Of a stretch of DNA of 64,000 nt, positions 46,043-56,271 are shown piece by piece (position 1 is the stretch's first letter; each line of letters starts with the position of its first letter). A program made the translations under genes and the position numbers. The stretch lies in NCBI GenBank assembly GCA_027214255.1, contig JAPWHL010000002.1, positions 124,001 through 188,000 on the forward strand, read 5' to 3'. Source of the DNA: Roseovarius aestuarii (GTDB lineage: Bacteria; Pseudomonadota; Alphaproteobacteria; Rhodobacterales; Rhodobacteraceae). The notes under the pieces were generated by a model. The model ran no database searches. It had not been told where the DNA came from and was given only the letters and a program-made list of their open reading frames with translations.

Positions 46043-46233
46043 TTCCGGTCCTTGTCTGTAGCGGTTCGAGGGCAAGGCGGTTCCCTGACCCAAGCCCGAA
46101 ACGCTTTGATGTGAAAAATGGTGTAGCGCAGCCCGTCTGGACGGGCAAGACGCAGGACGACGAAGATGATGCACCGTTTGGCGAAGTCCGAACGCTTGGG
46201 TGGCGGGCGGGCCGCGTACCTAACAAGCCCGCG

Positions 46234-48750
46234 TCAGTACAAGCCCCCAGAGCTCATCGATCCGAACGTCGCCTTTTCGCCGACCACACCGGTCGAGCCG
46301 CTGGACGTGGTGACCTGTTTCACGTTTTCGCTGCCCCCATCTTTGAACAGCTCCAGATCGTTGCCCATGGCAAAACCGCCGTCAAACATCAAACCAAAGA
46401 TCGGATCTTCGCCATCGCGGAAATACTCGGCAACCACATTCGGGCCCGATGCAGAATCTGACAAGCGCGCGCCGGTAAAACGATCGATCTTGATAAAGTG
46501 GCCGCCGGGGGGAACGTCAAACTCACCGCCACCGTATTTGGCCGTCGCTTTGCGCATGAACTTGGTAAAGACCGGCCCACACATGCCCGCACCATACGCG
46601 CCGCGCCCCATGCTGCGCGGTTGGTCATAGCCGATATAGCATCCGGCAACGATGTTGCTGGTAAAGCCAACAAACCATACATCGCGCGCGTCGTTTGTCG
46701 TACCGGTTTTGCCTGCCACGGGCACGCTAAGGTTGACGTTTCCTGCGGCGGTACCGCGTTGGACCACGCCACGCATCATCGACGTCAACTGATAGGCAGT
46801 GACCGCATCCATCACACGTTCGCGGTTGGACACAATGCGCGGGCCGCGATTGGCCGCGATTGTGGGATCATCACATTCGACACAGCTGCGTGGGTCGTGG
46901 CGATAAACCGTGCGGCCATAGCGATCCTGCACCCGATCCACCAGTGTCGGGTCCACGCGCTCGCCGCCATTGGCGAACATCGCATAAGCGGCAACCATTT
47001 TAAAAAGCGTGGTTTCCTCGGACCCTAGCGAGTTGGCCAAGAACGGCCCCATGTCGTCATACACGCCAAACCGCTCGGCATAAGAAGCAACCACATCCAT
47101 GCCGACTTCTTGGGCAAGTCGAATGGTCATCAGGTTTCGCGACTGTTCGATTCCCGTGCGCAGCGGCGTCGGGCCATAAAACTTGTTGGATGAGTTACGC
47201 GGCCGCCACAGACCTTGAGGCGTGTTGATTTCAATCGGGGCGTCCACCACGATGGTTGCAGGGCTGTAACCACTGTCCAGTGCGGCGGCATAGACGAATG
47301 GCTTGAAACTGGAACCGGGCTGGCGTTGGGCCTGTGTTGCGCGGTTGAAGACCGAGTTCTGATAGGAAAATCCGCCCTGCATGGCGATAACCCGGCCGGT
47401 GTTAACGTCCATCGCCATAAACCCGCCCTGAACCTCGGGCACTTGGCGCAGGGTCCAGCGGATGAACGTACCATCCTTGACCATGCGCCGGACATGCACC
47501 ACCTGCCCTACCTTGAAGGTTGCATTGAAGTCACCGGGTAGCCACGCGATATCCTTGCGCGGAATAACCGAGGGCTCCGCATCTGTGGGGGTGACGCCCT
47601 CTATTCCGACTGTCATCTGCTGGTTTTCGATTTTCAGAACAACCGCTGGATACCATTGACCGTCCAACTGGATGTCTCGCGCCACTTTGACGTTTGACAG
47701 TGCCTCCCGCCATGCGCTTTCGTTGTCCAGTGTTTCAACAGGAATGGTTTTACCTGTTCCACGCCAGCGCCCAATTCCGCGATCAAACTGCTCAAGCTTG
47801 GATTGCAGCGCAATCGCCGCTTCTACCTGCATTTCGGGGTCGACCGTCGCGCGCACGGTCAAACCGCCAGTGAAAAACTCGCTTTCACCAAAATCGCGGC
47901 TCAGCTGGCGACGGATTTCATCAGTAAAATAATCACGCGGCGGGAGGGATTGGGAGAAAGGTTCAAAATCACCATTCTGGACCGAGCGCAGCGGAAGTGC
48001 CTTTTCGGCCTTATAGACCGATTCAGTAATGTAGTGATTTTCGGCCATTTCGCGCAGCACGAAATCCCGCCGTTGTTTCAAACGTTCTTTGGCGCGCACC
48101 GGATGATAGTCCGAAGGAGCCTTAGGCATAGACGCCAGAAACGCCGCTTCATGCGGGGCCAGTTCGCTGAGCGATTTATTGAAATAGGTCTGCGATGCGG
48201 CCGCAACACCATACGAATTCTGGCCCAGAAAGATCTCGTTCAGATAGAGTTCGAGAATACGCTCCTTGTCGAGCGTCTCTTCGATCCGGGTGGCCAGGAT
48301 AATTTCCTTGATCTTGCGTTCCAGACGTCGGTCGCCGGACAGCAAAAAGTTCTTCATCACCTGCTGCGTGATCGTCGAGGCACCACGTACGTCGCGCCCC
48401 CGTGTGCGCACGGCATCAAACGCTGCCGCCGCAATGCCGCGCGCATCATACCCCGAGTGAGAATAAAAATTCTTATCCTCGGCCGAAATGAACGCCTGTT
48501 TCACCAGATCCGGGATATCCTCGGCAGGGGTAAAGAGGCGTCGCTCGCGCGCGAACTCGTCGATAATACGTCCTTCGCCCGAAAAAATTCGGCTGATCGT
48601 CGGCGGAGTATAGTTGGCAAGGCTTTGATGGCTGGGCAGATCCCTGCCATAAATATAGAAAACAGCACCGACACTAAGGGCGATCATCATGATCCCCATG
48701 GTTATCAGGCTAAAGATTGTGCCGAAAAAGGTCAGGAAATGTCTGAGCAC
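46234..48750 (-). CDS. mrcA: Penicillin-binding protein 1A
   Basis: A bifunctional peptidoglycan synthase of about 838 residues: a membrane anchor (about 5-35), a glycosyltransferase domain with the catalytic glutamate in S-A-E-D-K-N-F-Y and R-G-A-S-T-I-T-Q-Q, an OB-like linker, and a transpeptidase domain with S-S-F-K, S-R-N and K-T-G-T-T. GTG 48750 gives the family start M-L-R-H-F-L-T-F-F-G; GTG 48762 is an alternative. Upstream lies the cell-wall amidase gene, downstream prfB; this order recurs in Rhodobacteraceae. Confidence 0.95.
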   Translation of the reverse strand: MLRHFLTFFGTIFSLITMGIMMIALSVGAVFYIYGRDLPSHQSLANYTPPTISRIFSGEGRIIDEFARERRLFTPAEDIPDLVKQAFISAEDKNFYSHSGYDARGIAAAAFDAVRTRGRDVRGASTITQQVMKNFLLSGDRRLERKIKEIILATRIEETLDKERILELYLNEIFLGQNSYGVAAASQTYFNKSLSELAPHEAAFLASMPKAPSDYHPVRAKERLKQRRDFVLREMAENHYITESVYKAEKALPLRSVQNGDFEPFSQSLPPRDYFTDEIRRQLSRDFGESEFFTGGLTVRATVDPEMQVEAAIALQSKLEQFDRGIGRWRGTGKTIPVETLDNESAWREALSNVKVARDIQLDGQWYPAVVLKIENQQMTVGIEGVTPTDAEPSVIPRKDIAWLPGDFNATFKVGQVVHVRRMVKDGTFIRWTLRQVPEVQGGFMAMDVNTGRVIAMQGGFSYQNSVFNRATQAQRQPGSSFKPFVYAAALDSGYSPATIVVDAPIEINTPQGLWRPRNSSNKFYGPTPLRTGIEQSRNLMTIRLAQEVGMDVVASYAERFGVYDDMGPFLANSLGSEETTLFKMVAAYAMFANGGERVDPTLVDRVQDRYGRTVYRHDPRSCVECDDPTIAANRGPRIVSNRERVMDAVTAYQLTSMMRGVVQRGTAAGNVNLSVPVAGKTGTTNDARDVWFVGFTSNIVAGCYIGYDQPRSMGRGAYGAGMCGPVFTKFMRKATAKYGGGEFDVPPGGHFIKIDRFTGARLSDSASGPNVVAEYFRDGEDPIFGLMFDGGFAMGNDLELFKDGGSENVKQVTTSSGSTGVVGEKATFGSMSSGGLY

Positions 48751-48853
48751 ACTCGCCCCCACTGTGCGGATTCACTGTTCATATAGGCACCCCGGACGCC
48801 GCCGTCAAAACACAAGCGCGTCTAAGCTGGGCCGATATCCGCGCAGCGCCAAT

Positions 48854-50077
48854 TTACTGCCGTACCAGTTGCGCATTGGCCGCATCGGCAAGGCCCCAAG
48901 CAACGATCCCATCCACGATCGCCGTGGCCATGGCATCACGCCACTCCGGGTCCACCAGATTACCCAGATCGCGCCCGCTGGACAAAAATCCAAGTTCCAA
49001 CAGGACCGACGGGATATCCGGGGATTTCAAAACAGAAAAACTTGCACTGCGGCGCGGGCGCGAATTCAATGGCAGGCCCATTTCACGAATCCCCAGTAGC
49101 AGCGCACGCGCCAACAGATCAGCGCGCGGTTGGGTTTCCATCCGCGCCAGATCCATCAGGATGTCTGCGACGACATCGTCGGTACCACTCAGGTCAATCC
49201 CCGCCAGCATATCGGTGCGGTCATGTCGTTCGGCCAAAGCGGCGCTGGCAGCGTCGCTTGCATCGTGACTTAGGGCATAAACAGTCGCCCCGCGCGCATT
49301 TCCCTCGCCCAGCGAATCCGCGTGCAGCGACAAAAACAGGTCCGCCCCGGCCTGATGCGCAATCGCAACGCGGCGCTCCAGCGATACAAACACGTCTTCT
49401 TCGCGGGTCAGAACCACTTCAAAATCACCGGTGCGCAGCAGCACTTCTTTCAATTGGCGTGCAAAACTCAGCATCAGATCTTTTTCGATCACTTCGCCTG
49501 ACTCGGCCCCCGGATCAATCCCGCCATGCCCCGGATCAAGCACCACAACCAGTGGTGCGGCCGGATCACGCGGCAAGCGGGCGACACCGGTTTGCGCAGG
49601 TTTTGGCATATCCCACCCGGGCATGTCCGGCACACCTGCCGTTGCGGCAAACTCTTCGGGCGTGGTGCGCGTCAACGTCAGGATCAAACGCGCGGTGCCC
49701 GCATCGGTATCCACCTTCATATCCGCATCACTCAACGCAAAAGGTCCGGCCAGATCAGCCACCATACGTGACCAACCCGGGCGAAAGCCACCAACGCGCA
49801 GGGCACTGACGTTTTGAGTGTTCAATAATTCCGGACCAAGCGTGCCAGCCCAGTCGACCTCGCGGAAATCCACGACAAGGCGGGGGGGCGCATCCAACGC
49901 AAAAACCCGATACGGAACCCCTTGGCTGAGGGCCAGATCGATCTTTACCTCGTTTCGCTTACCGGTCACAGAACTGGCCCCAGCGTCCAGCCGTGCCAAC
50001 GCCCCAAAATCGCCGCTCTGCGCTGACATGGGGCCCGCACATAGCAGGCAAAGAGCAAGGGTAAAGGCGCGGATCAT
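48854..50077 (-). CDS. N-acetylmuramoyl-L-alanine amidase (AmiC type)
   Basis: A periplasmic zinc amidase that cleaves peptide stems from glycan strands. The 407-residue protein has a signal peptide (A-L-C-L-L-C-A-G-P-M-S-A-Q), an AMIN domain (about 35-135) for septal targeting, and an Amidase_3 domain with zinc/catalytic residues in D-P-G-H-G-G-I-D-P-G-A, S-L-H-A-D-S and L-L-E-L-G-F. ATG 50077 fits the signal peptide; the longer frame adds unrelated sequence. First of the amidase-mrcA-prfB cluster. Confidence 0.93.
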   Translation of the reverse strand: MIRAFTLALCLLCAGPMSAQSGDFGALARLDAGASSVTGKRNEVKIDLALSQGVPYRVFALDAPPRLVVDFREVDWAGTLGPELLNTQNVSALRVGGFRPGWSRMVADLAGPFALSDADMKVDTDAGTARLILTLTRTTPEEFAATAGVPDMPGWDMPKPAQTGVARLPRDPAAPLVVVLDPGHGGIDPGAESGEVIEKDLMLSFARQLKEVLLRTGDFEVVLTREEDVFVSLERRVAIAHQAGADLFLSLHADSLGEGNARGATVYALSHDASDAASAALAERHDRTDMLAGIDLSGTDDVVADILMDLARMETQPRADLLARALLLGIREMGLPLNSRPRRSASFSVLKSPDIPSVLLELGFLSSGRDLGNLVDPEWRDAMATAIVDGIVAWGLADAANAQLVRQ

Positions 50078-50209
50078 ACTGCTTGGCTCATGTTGGCGTG
50101 CCGGTGGCTCCGGCCTCTTGGCGCACAGTATAACAGGTGGCGCGAAAGCGCCAAGGTTGGAGTTGAGCGTCAAGGCGCGTGCACCGCCCCTTATTCGGTC
50201 ACGGGCCCG

Positions 50210-51367
50210 TCAAGCCAGTGACGTGACGCGCGCGGCCATAAACGTTTTCAACCGCTCCAACCCCTCACGAATGTCCTCAGTACTGCGCGCATAGGAAAAC
50301 CGCAGGGTTTGGGCACCGCGTATCGGATCGAAATCCAGCCCCGGCGTCACCGCAACACCGGCTTTTTCAAGAATCTCGGATGCGAAGGCGCGGCTGTCCT
50401 TGGTGTGGGCCGACACATCCGCATAGACGTAAAATGCCCCGTCCGGGGGCGCAATGCGATCAAATCCTGCCTCCGGCAGCCCCTCCAGCATCAAGGTACG
50501 ATTGGTGCGATAAACGTCCATGTTGTCTTGCAACTCATCGGTACAGCCCATCGCCGCCAATGCCGCCAACTGGCTGACATGTGGTGGGCAGATAAACAGG
50601 TTCTGCGCCAAACGCTCGATTACGCGGACATGATCCTCGGGCACCACCATCCAGCCGATCCGCCACCCCGTCATCGAGAAATATTTTGAAAAGGAATTGA
50701 TGACATAGCACGCGTCGCTGATTTCCAGCGCGCTGACGGCCTTGGCCTCATATTCGATACCGTGATAGATTTCGTCCGAGATAAACGCCGCACCCTGCCC
50801 CGCTGCGGCCTCCATCAGGGCGCTCAGCGCCTCGCGGTTCAACATGGTGCCGGACGGATTGGCCGGGCTGGCCACCATCAGCCCATCCAGCGACAGCCCC
50901 TCTAGGTCGGCAGGCACCGGTTGCAGGCGATTTTCCGGCGCGGTCTGGATATCAACCGGGCATAGGCCCAACGCGCTTAGGATTTGGCGATAGGATGGGT
51001 ATCCCGGCGCACCGATTCCAACCCGCGCGCCCGTATCAAACAGCGATGTAAAGGCCAGTATGAACGCCCCGGACGATCCGGGAGTCACCACCACGCGCGC
51101 CGGATTGAGATCAAGATTATACCATTCACCGTAAAGCTGTGCGATCCGCTTGCGCAGCGCAGGCAGCCCCAATGCCACGGTGTATCCCATCGGATCGCTG
51201 TCCATTGCACGGGTCAGGCTGGCGCGCGCGGCTTTGGGGGCGGGCGTCCCAGGCTGCCCCACCTCCATATGTATAATGTGTCGCCCAGCAGCCTCGGCAC
51301 TGCGGGCGGCCTCCATCACGTCCATCACGATAAAGGGATCGACCCGCGAGCGGCTTGAGTTTTGCAT
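50210..51367 (-). CDS. Class I/II PLP-dependent aminotransferase
   Basis: A 385-residue fold-type I aminotransferase. The PLP lysine is in N-S-F-S-K-Y-F-S-M-T-G-W-R-I-G-W, the cofactor aspartate in I-S-D-E-I-Y-H, and the C-terminal R-F-S-Y-A-R arginine binds the substrate carboxylate. The wording S-K-x-F-x-M-T-G-W-R-x-G is common in aspartate/aromatic-type enzymes; the substrate is not determined. GGAAGAA precedes ATG 51367. Divergent from the M48 peptidase across 59 bases. Confidence 0.92.
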   Translation of the reverse strand: MQNSSRSRVDPFIVMDVMEAARSAEAAGRHIIHMEVGQPGTPAPKAARASLTRAMDSDPMGYTVALGLPALRKRIAQLYGEWYNLDLNPARVVVTPGSSGAFILAFTSLFDTGARVGIGAPGYPSYRQILSALGLCPVDIQTAPENRLQPVPADLEGLSLDGLMVASPANPSGTMLNREALSALMEAAAGQGAAFISDEIYHGIEYEAKAVSALEISDACYVINSFSKYFSMTGWRIGWMVVPEDHVRVIERLAQNLFICPPHVSQLAALAAMGCTDELQDNMDVYRTNRTLMLEGLPEAGFDRIAPPDGAFYVYADVSAHTKDSRAFASEILEKAGVAVTPGLDFDPIRGAQTLRFSYARSTEDIREGLERLKTFMAARVTSLA

Positions 51368-51426
51368 GAAATTCTTCCTAGACTGAGCGAACTGCCATTC
51401 TCACTGAAACAGGCGCAACGTCAATC

Positions 51427-52767
51427 ATGACCCGATACCTGCATTCCATTACCCAGCTGAAATGCCTGATTATGGCGTTGAGCGTCAGCGTTGTATTGGT
51501 CACGCAAGCGCGCGCGGTAACTTTGCTGCGCGATCCTGATATCGAACACGCGTTAAAACAACTGGCCGCGCCAGTGCTGAAATCCGCAGGATTGAACGCA
51601 TCACGAGTCAGTATACTGATGATCGACGATCGCAATCTGAATGCCTTTGTGGTGGATCGCGACAATATCTTTATCCACTCGGGGTTGTTGTTGAAAATGA
51701 CCTCGCCCCAAATGATCCAAGGCGTTCTGGCCCATGAGGCCGCCCATATCGCCAATGGCCATCTGGTGCGTCGCCCTGTTAACTTGCGCAACGCGCGCAC
51801 AGCCGCAGGGCTGGGTCTGGTTTTGGCGGCCGCGGCAGGGGCTGCCAGTGGCAATGCTCAGGCCGCAGCGGGGGTCGCGCTGGGCGTCCAAAGCAGCGCC
51901 TCGCGCTTGTTTTTCGCCCATACCCGGGCCGAGGAAAGCAGCGCCGACAATGCCGCCGTACGGTATATGGTACGCGCCGGGCTGGACCCGACGGGCATGG
52001 TCGACGTCATGGACATCTTTCGCGGTCAAGAAGCCCTGTCGGTTGGCCGTCAAGACCCATACGCGCGCACCCATCCCCTGTCTGCGGATCGCCTGCGCGT
52101 GCTGCGCCGCCTGACCGCCACCTACGAGGGCAAGATCAAGCCGACCAACAGCGATCTTTATTGGTTCGCCCGCGCCAAAGGTAAACTTTCAGCGTTTCAG
52201 CGCAGTCCTAAATGGACGCTGGCCCGCGCCGGGGAATCCGGCTTTGCCGATGTGGGGCATATGCGCAAGGCGATTGCATGGCACCGGCAATCCAATCTGC
52301 GCAAGGCACTGGCCTCGATGGATCGCGCCATAGCTCTGCGCCCCAATGATGCCTATTATCATGAGTTGCGCGGCCAGATATTGATGGAGCACCGACAGTT
52401 TGCCGCCGCCACCGCTGCCTATGCGCGTGCCGTGAATGCCGCACCCAATCATCCCTTGATTCTAGGTAGTTACGGGCGCGCTCTCATGGCGCAAAACCAA
52501 ACCGCCAAAGTCTTGCAAGTGTTGGAAAAGGCCCGCGCGCGCGATGGGCGTGATGCGCGGGTGATGCGCGATTTGGCGGTGGCCTATGCAAAGTCGGGTA
52601 ACAACGGCATGGCTTCTCTGTTAACAGCCGAACGATATGCGCTGGTAGGTCGGCTGAAGGATGCCGAAATCCACGCCAAACGCGCCTCGGGGCTGTTGCC
52701 ACGGGGTTCGGGAGGTTGGCAACGGGCGCAGGATGTGCTTTCTGCGGCGAAAGCCGCCAAACGATGA
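51427..52767 (+). CDS. M48-family zinc metallopeptidase with TPR domain (BepA/YfgC type)
   Basis: A periplasmic or envelope peptidase of 446 residues. A signal peptide ends near A-R-A-V. The zinc motif is H-E-A-A-H in L-A-H-E-A-A-H-I-A-N-G-H, with the third ligand glutamate in E-E-S-S-A-D. TPR repeats fill the C-terminal 190 residues. In E. coli BepA, the same architecture handles outer-membrane protein assembly quality control. It lies 14 bases before the DsbA-like gene, consistent with a shared envelope-folding operon. Confidence 0.9.
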   Translation: MTRYLHSITQLKCLIMALSVSVVLVTQARAVTLLRDPDIEHALKQLAAPVLKSAGLNASRVSILMIDDRNLNAFVVDRDNIFIHSGLLLKMTSPQMIQGVLAHEAAHIANGHLVRRPVNLRNARTAAGLGLVLAAAAGAASGNAQAAAGVALGVQSSASRLFFAHTRAEESSADNAAVRYMVRAGLDPTGMVDVMDIFRGQEALSVGRQDPYARTHPLSADRLRVLRRLTATYEGKIKPTNSDLYWFARAKGKLSAFQRSPKWTLARAGESGFADVGHMRKAIAWHRQSNLRKALASMDRAIALRPNDAYYHELRGQILMEHRQFAAATAAYARAVNAAPNHPLILGSYGRALMAQNQTAKVLQVLEKARARDGRDARVMRDLAVAYAKSGNNGMASLLTAERYALVGRLKDAEIHAKRASGLLPRGSGGWQRAQDVLSAAKAAKR

Positions 52768-52781
52768 TCGGAGATCGTGCA

Positions 52782-53531
52782 ATGACACGTCAGACCCTTA
52801 CCGCAATCGCCTTCGGGCTGACCCTTGCCGGCCCTGTTGCCGCATTGGATCTTAATGACATGAGCGCGGCCGAAAGCGACGCGTTCGGTGAACAGGTGCG
52901 CGCCTATCTGTTGGAAAACCCAGAAGTGATCTTTGAGGCGGTCGCCGTCATGGAGCAACGTCAGGAACGACTGGCGGCCGCCAATGATGCGGATCTTCTG
53001 GACGCCCATGCCGATGCCATTTTCAACGATGGGTTTTCTTGGGTTGGTGGCAATCCTGATGGGGATGTCACGATCGTCGAATTCATGGACTACCGTTGTG
53101 GATACTGCCGCAAGGCCTTTCCAGAGGTCAACAAGCTGATCGCCTCGGATGACAATATCCGCCTGATTATCAAGGAATTCCCAATCCTCGGAGAAGGCTC
53201 CACTATGGCGTCACGCTTTGCTATCGCGACCAAACAGACGCTGGGCGACGACGCCTATGAGGCCGTGCACGACGCACTGATGGCCTATAACGGTGAGATC
53301 GCGGAACCTGGCCTGCGCCGTCTGGCCGAGGCGCTGGATCTGGATGCGGATGTGATCATGGCCGCAATGGACAGTGACGACGTAACCGCCGTCATTGACG
53401 CAAACCGAGCATTGGCCGGGGCATTGAATATTTCTGGCACACCATCATTCGTGATGCAAAACCAGATGGTGCGTGGATACGTCCCGTTTGACGGCATGCA
53501 GCAGATCGTGGCCGAAATTCGCGGCGAGTAA
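52782..53531 (+). CDS. DsbA-family thiol oxidoreductase
   Basis: A periplasmic thioredoxin-fold protein of 249 residues. It has a signal peptide (cleavage near V-A-A-L-D), a helical N-terminal region, the active site C-G-Y-C (Cys106, Cys109) and the cis-proline in S-G-T-P-S-F. The arrangement is that of DsbA/Com1-like proteins common in alphaproteobacteria; oxidase versus isomerase activity cannot be told. ATG 52782 has GGAG 9 bases upstream; the longer frame overlaps the M48 gene. Same operon as the M48 peptidase. Confidence 0.92.
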   Translation: MTRQTLTAIAFGLTLAGPVAALDLNDMSAAESDAFGEQVRAYLLENPEVIFEAVAVMEQRQERLAAANDADLLDAHADAIFNDGFSWVGGNPDGDVTIVEFMDYRCGYCRKAFPEVNKLIASDDNIRLIIKEFPILGEGSTMASRFAIATKQTLGDDAYEAVHDALMAYNGEIAEPGLRRLAEALDLDADVIMAAMDSDDVTAVIDANRALAGALNISGTPSFVMQNQMVRGYVPFDGMQQIVAEIRGE

Positions 53532-53547
53532 GCCCAGAATTACAGAT

Positions 53548-53587
53548 AAACGCCGCGCGCCCAATTCACTGGGCACGCGGCGTTTTT
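53548..53587. terminator. Bidirectional terminator between the DsbA-like gene and ispG
   Basis: AAACGCCGCG/CGCGGCGTTT (53548-53557 with 53576-53585) with an inner GCCC/GGGC pair, T run after and A run before. It serves the two converging genes. Confidence 0.9.
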
Positions 53588-53608
53588 CATTCTTGCTACA
53601 AAAAGGGT

Positions 53609-54742
53609 CTATTCTGCGGCTTCGTCTGCTGCTGTCGCCTCGGCCTCGATCTGGGTGGCACGGGTTTCAACCTGTTCGACGATATGGTCAATCATCGCCT
53701 CATTGCTCATCTTGTGGCTTTGCTTGCCCGCCAGATAGACCATGCCGGACCCTGCCCCCCCGCCGGTAAAGCCGACGTCGGTCATCAGGGCCTCACCGGG
53801 CCCGTTAACAACACAGCCGATGATACTCAGGCTCATCGGTGTTTTAATATGCTCTAGCCGCTGTTCTAGCGCCTCAACAGTCTTGATCACATCAAAGCCC
53901 TGACGTGCGCAGCTGGGACAGCTGATGATATTGACGCCCCGGTGACGCAGTCCCAAGGATTTGAGGATCTCAAATCCCATTTTGACCTCTTCCACCGGGT
54001 CGGCGGACAGGCTGACGCGGATCGTGTCACCGATTCCAGCCCATAACAGGCTGCCCATGCCGATGGCGGATTTTACAGTGCCGCTTATCAAACCACCGGC
54101 CTCTGTTATTCCCAGATGGATCGGCGCGTCTGTGGCTTCGGCCAATTGCTGATAGGCTGCCGAGGCCATGAAAACATCCGAAGCTTTTACGCTGATCTTG
54201 AATTCGTGAAAATCATTGTCCTGAAGGATGCGGATATGTTCCAATCCGCTTTCCACCATCGCGTCGGGGCAAGGTTCACCGTATTTGTCCAACAGGTGTT
54301 TTTCTAACGATCCCGCATTTACGCCGATGCGGATCGAACAGCCATGATCACGCGCCGCTGCAATAACGTCGCGGACACGCTCGGGACTGCCGATGTTGCC
54401 TGGGTTGATCCGCAGACAGGCAGCCCCCGCCTCGGCTGCTTCGATCCCGCGCTTGTAATGGAAATGTATGTCCGCGACCAAAGGCACGGGTGACTCGGCC
54501 ACGATCTGTTTCAACGCTTTCGAGGATGCTTCATCCGGGACCGAGACGCGCACGATATCAGCCCCCGCATCCGCCGCCGCCTGAACCTGTGCTACAGTGG
54601 CGGCGATGTCGGTGGTCAGCGTATTGGTCATTGTCTGGACCGAAATCGGCGCACCGCCCCCAACCGGAACAGACCCGACATGGATTTGACGGCTTTCGCG
54701 ACGGTAAATGTTACGCCACGGGCGAATGTGGTTCAGCGACAT
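53609..54742 (-). CDS. ispG: 4-hydroxy-3-methylbut-2-enyl diphosphate synthase
   Basis: Iron-sulfur enzyme of the non-mevalonate isoprenoid pathway. The 377-residue protein has the TIM-barrel start [17 protein letters not shown] and the cluster cysteines in S-C-P-S-C and [12 protein letters not shown] 54742 has GGAG 7 bases upstream. An alanine/glutamate-rich tail follows the core. It lies 150 bases downstream of the RodZ-like gene. Confidence 0.96.
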   Translation of the reverse strand: MSLNHIRPWRNIYRRESRQIHVGSVPVGGGAPISVQTMTNTLTTDIAATVAQVQAAADAGADIVRVSVPDEASSKALKQIVAESPVPLVADIHFHYKRGIEAAEAGAACLRINPGNIGSPERVRDVIAAARDHGCSIRIGVNAGSLEKHLLDKYGEPCPDAMVESGLEHIRILQDNDFHEFKISVKASDVFMASAAYQQLAEATDAPIHLGITEAGGLISGTVKSAIGMGSLLWAGIGDTIRVSLSADPVEEVKMGFEILKSLGLRHRGVNIISCPSCARQGFDVIKTVEALEQRLEHIKTPMSLSIIGCVVNGPGEALMTDVGFTGGGAGSGMVYLAGKQSHKMSNEAMIDHIVEQVETRATQIEAEATAADEAAE

Positions 54743-54892
54743 GCGGGGCTCCAATCCCCGAAAAACGGGGCGCGCGAGTGTGTGTCAGTAAATCTTCTTT
54801 AGCAACAATAAGTGGTCGATGGACGATCTTCAATCGCTGGACAGGCCTGTACGCCAAGATATGCCAAGGAAAAAACGCGCCACTTTAAGCGG

Positions 54893-56158
54893 TTACTGCG
54901 CGGGCTGGGCCTGTAGCTCGGCGACATAGCGTTCCAGGTCGGAATCGCGGGTCAGATCGGCAAGCGCCAATTTCTCGCTCAGCATGTCAGGCGCCAAGGC
55001 CAGACTGGATGTAACGGACCCACGCGGGCCTGCGGGGCCATAGTGCTGTCCATTGACCGTGAAATAGATCGCGCCCGATTCCCCAACGCGCAACGTCGCG
55101 GGGACTTCGGTATTTGGGACATCATATGTGTCGCCCGCGTTCATGATGCCCTCAAAGATCACCGATCCGTCTGCGGCGCGTACACGGACCCATGCAGGCC
55201 TCACAGCGACCATTTGAACGCCAGGCGTTCCCTCGGCAACGACTTGCGGTGTTGGTGTCGGCGTTTGCGTACCGATTGCCGAAGCGATGGCTGCCGCAAT
55301 TGCACCAGAGTCCGTTTCGTCGTCAGAGGCGGCATTGGATTGCGCGACCAACGTACCGCCCATCCTTGGGTCCAGCGTAGAAATAGGCGCGTCGCGCGCG
55401 ACCATAACCGGCACGTCCAGTGCTTCGGGGCGATACAGCCGATCCAGCGTATCCTCGCGCGGGGCAGTAAATCCGGCAGAGGCGACCACATCACCTCCCT
55501 GACCGGGCAATCTGTTGGCCTGATCCGATCCTGACGAAACCGGCCGCACCCCGGCCAGCGGATCCAAGTCCGCCAGCACGTCAGGTGTGTTTTCCACTGG
55601 CGCAACCTGTACGCGCTGTACCTCGTTCAACACACTCCAGCCGCCATACCCGATGGCCGCGATCAACGCGATCAACACGGTAACCGACCCGATGGCCCCC
55701 GGCTCGATTCGCGAAAACATGCTTTCCGAGGCCGGAATGAAAGGTGTGTTGGGACGGGTCAGGCGGTCATCGCCGCGCCCAGATGTTGCACGCGGCACCA
55801 CGTCGTTATTGCGACGCACAGACGACGCCGCTGCGGACATACCATGCGCAATCGAAAAACCGCTTTCTGTGCAAAATGTCGAAAAGGCACGATCTGGATC
55901 CATCCCCAGATACCGCGCATACGAGCGCACGTAACCCGGAATAAACCCAGGAGTATCAAAGGCTTCTGGGGTGGCGTTCTCGATTGCAGCCACATAGCTG
56001 GCCTTAATCCGCAGTTCGCGCTCTACATCAAGAAGGGATTTGCCCAAAGTGGCCCGTTCGCCGCGCATAAGATCGCCAAGGCGCAAATCATACGAGTCAA
56101 AGCCACGTTGCTCTTCCTCTTCTACGACTTTGGCGCGCGAAAAACGACGCAACATCAT
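54893..56158 (-). CDS. RodZ-like helix-turn-helix membrane protein (DUF4115)
   Basis: A cell-shape-type protein of about 421 residues. It has a cytoplasmic helix-turn-helix (about 25-90: L-D-V-E-R-E-L-R-I-K-A-S-Y-V-A-A-I-E-N and G-F-I-P-G-Y-V-R-S-Y-A-R-Y-L-G), a linker, one membrane helix near 155-180 (I-G-S-V-T-V-L-I-A-L-I-A-A), and a periplasmic DUF4115 domain (about 320-395). This is the RodZ order, in which the HTH binds MreB rather than DNA. ATG 56158 has AAGGG upstream; ATG 56230 or 56200 are less supported starts. It lies between hemA and ispG. Confidence 0.85.
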   Translation of the reverse strand: MMLRRFSRAKVVEEEEQRGFDSYDLRLGDLMRGERATLGKSLLDVERELRIKASYVAAIENATPEAFDTPGFIPGYVRSYARYLGMDPDRAFSTFCTESGFSIAHGMSAAASSVRRNNDVVPRATSGRGDDRLTRPNTPFIPASESMFSRIEPGAIGSVTVLIALIAAIGYGGWSVLNEVQRVQVAPVENTPDVLADLDPLAGVRPVSSGSDQANRLPGQGGDVVASAGFTAPREDTLDRLYRPEALDVPVMVARDAPISTLDPRMGGTLVAQSNAASDDETDSGAIAAAIASAIGTQTPTPTPQVVAEGTPGVQMVAVRPAWVRVRAADGSVIFEGIMNAGDTYDVPNTEVPATLRVGESGAIYFTVNGQHYGPAGPRGSVTSSLALAPDMLSEKLALADLTRDSDLERYVAELQAQPAQ

Positions 56159-56271
56159 GCAACCTGCCCTTTTGATCTCAACGAGCTTTTCCTCGACCAT
56201 TCCGATTCGAGTCTGCCCTTTTGTTTCCATCAACTTAGCATATCGCAGCTTTTATTGCACGCGCCAAGCGC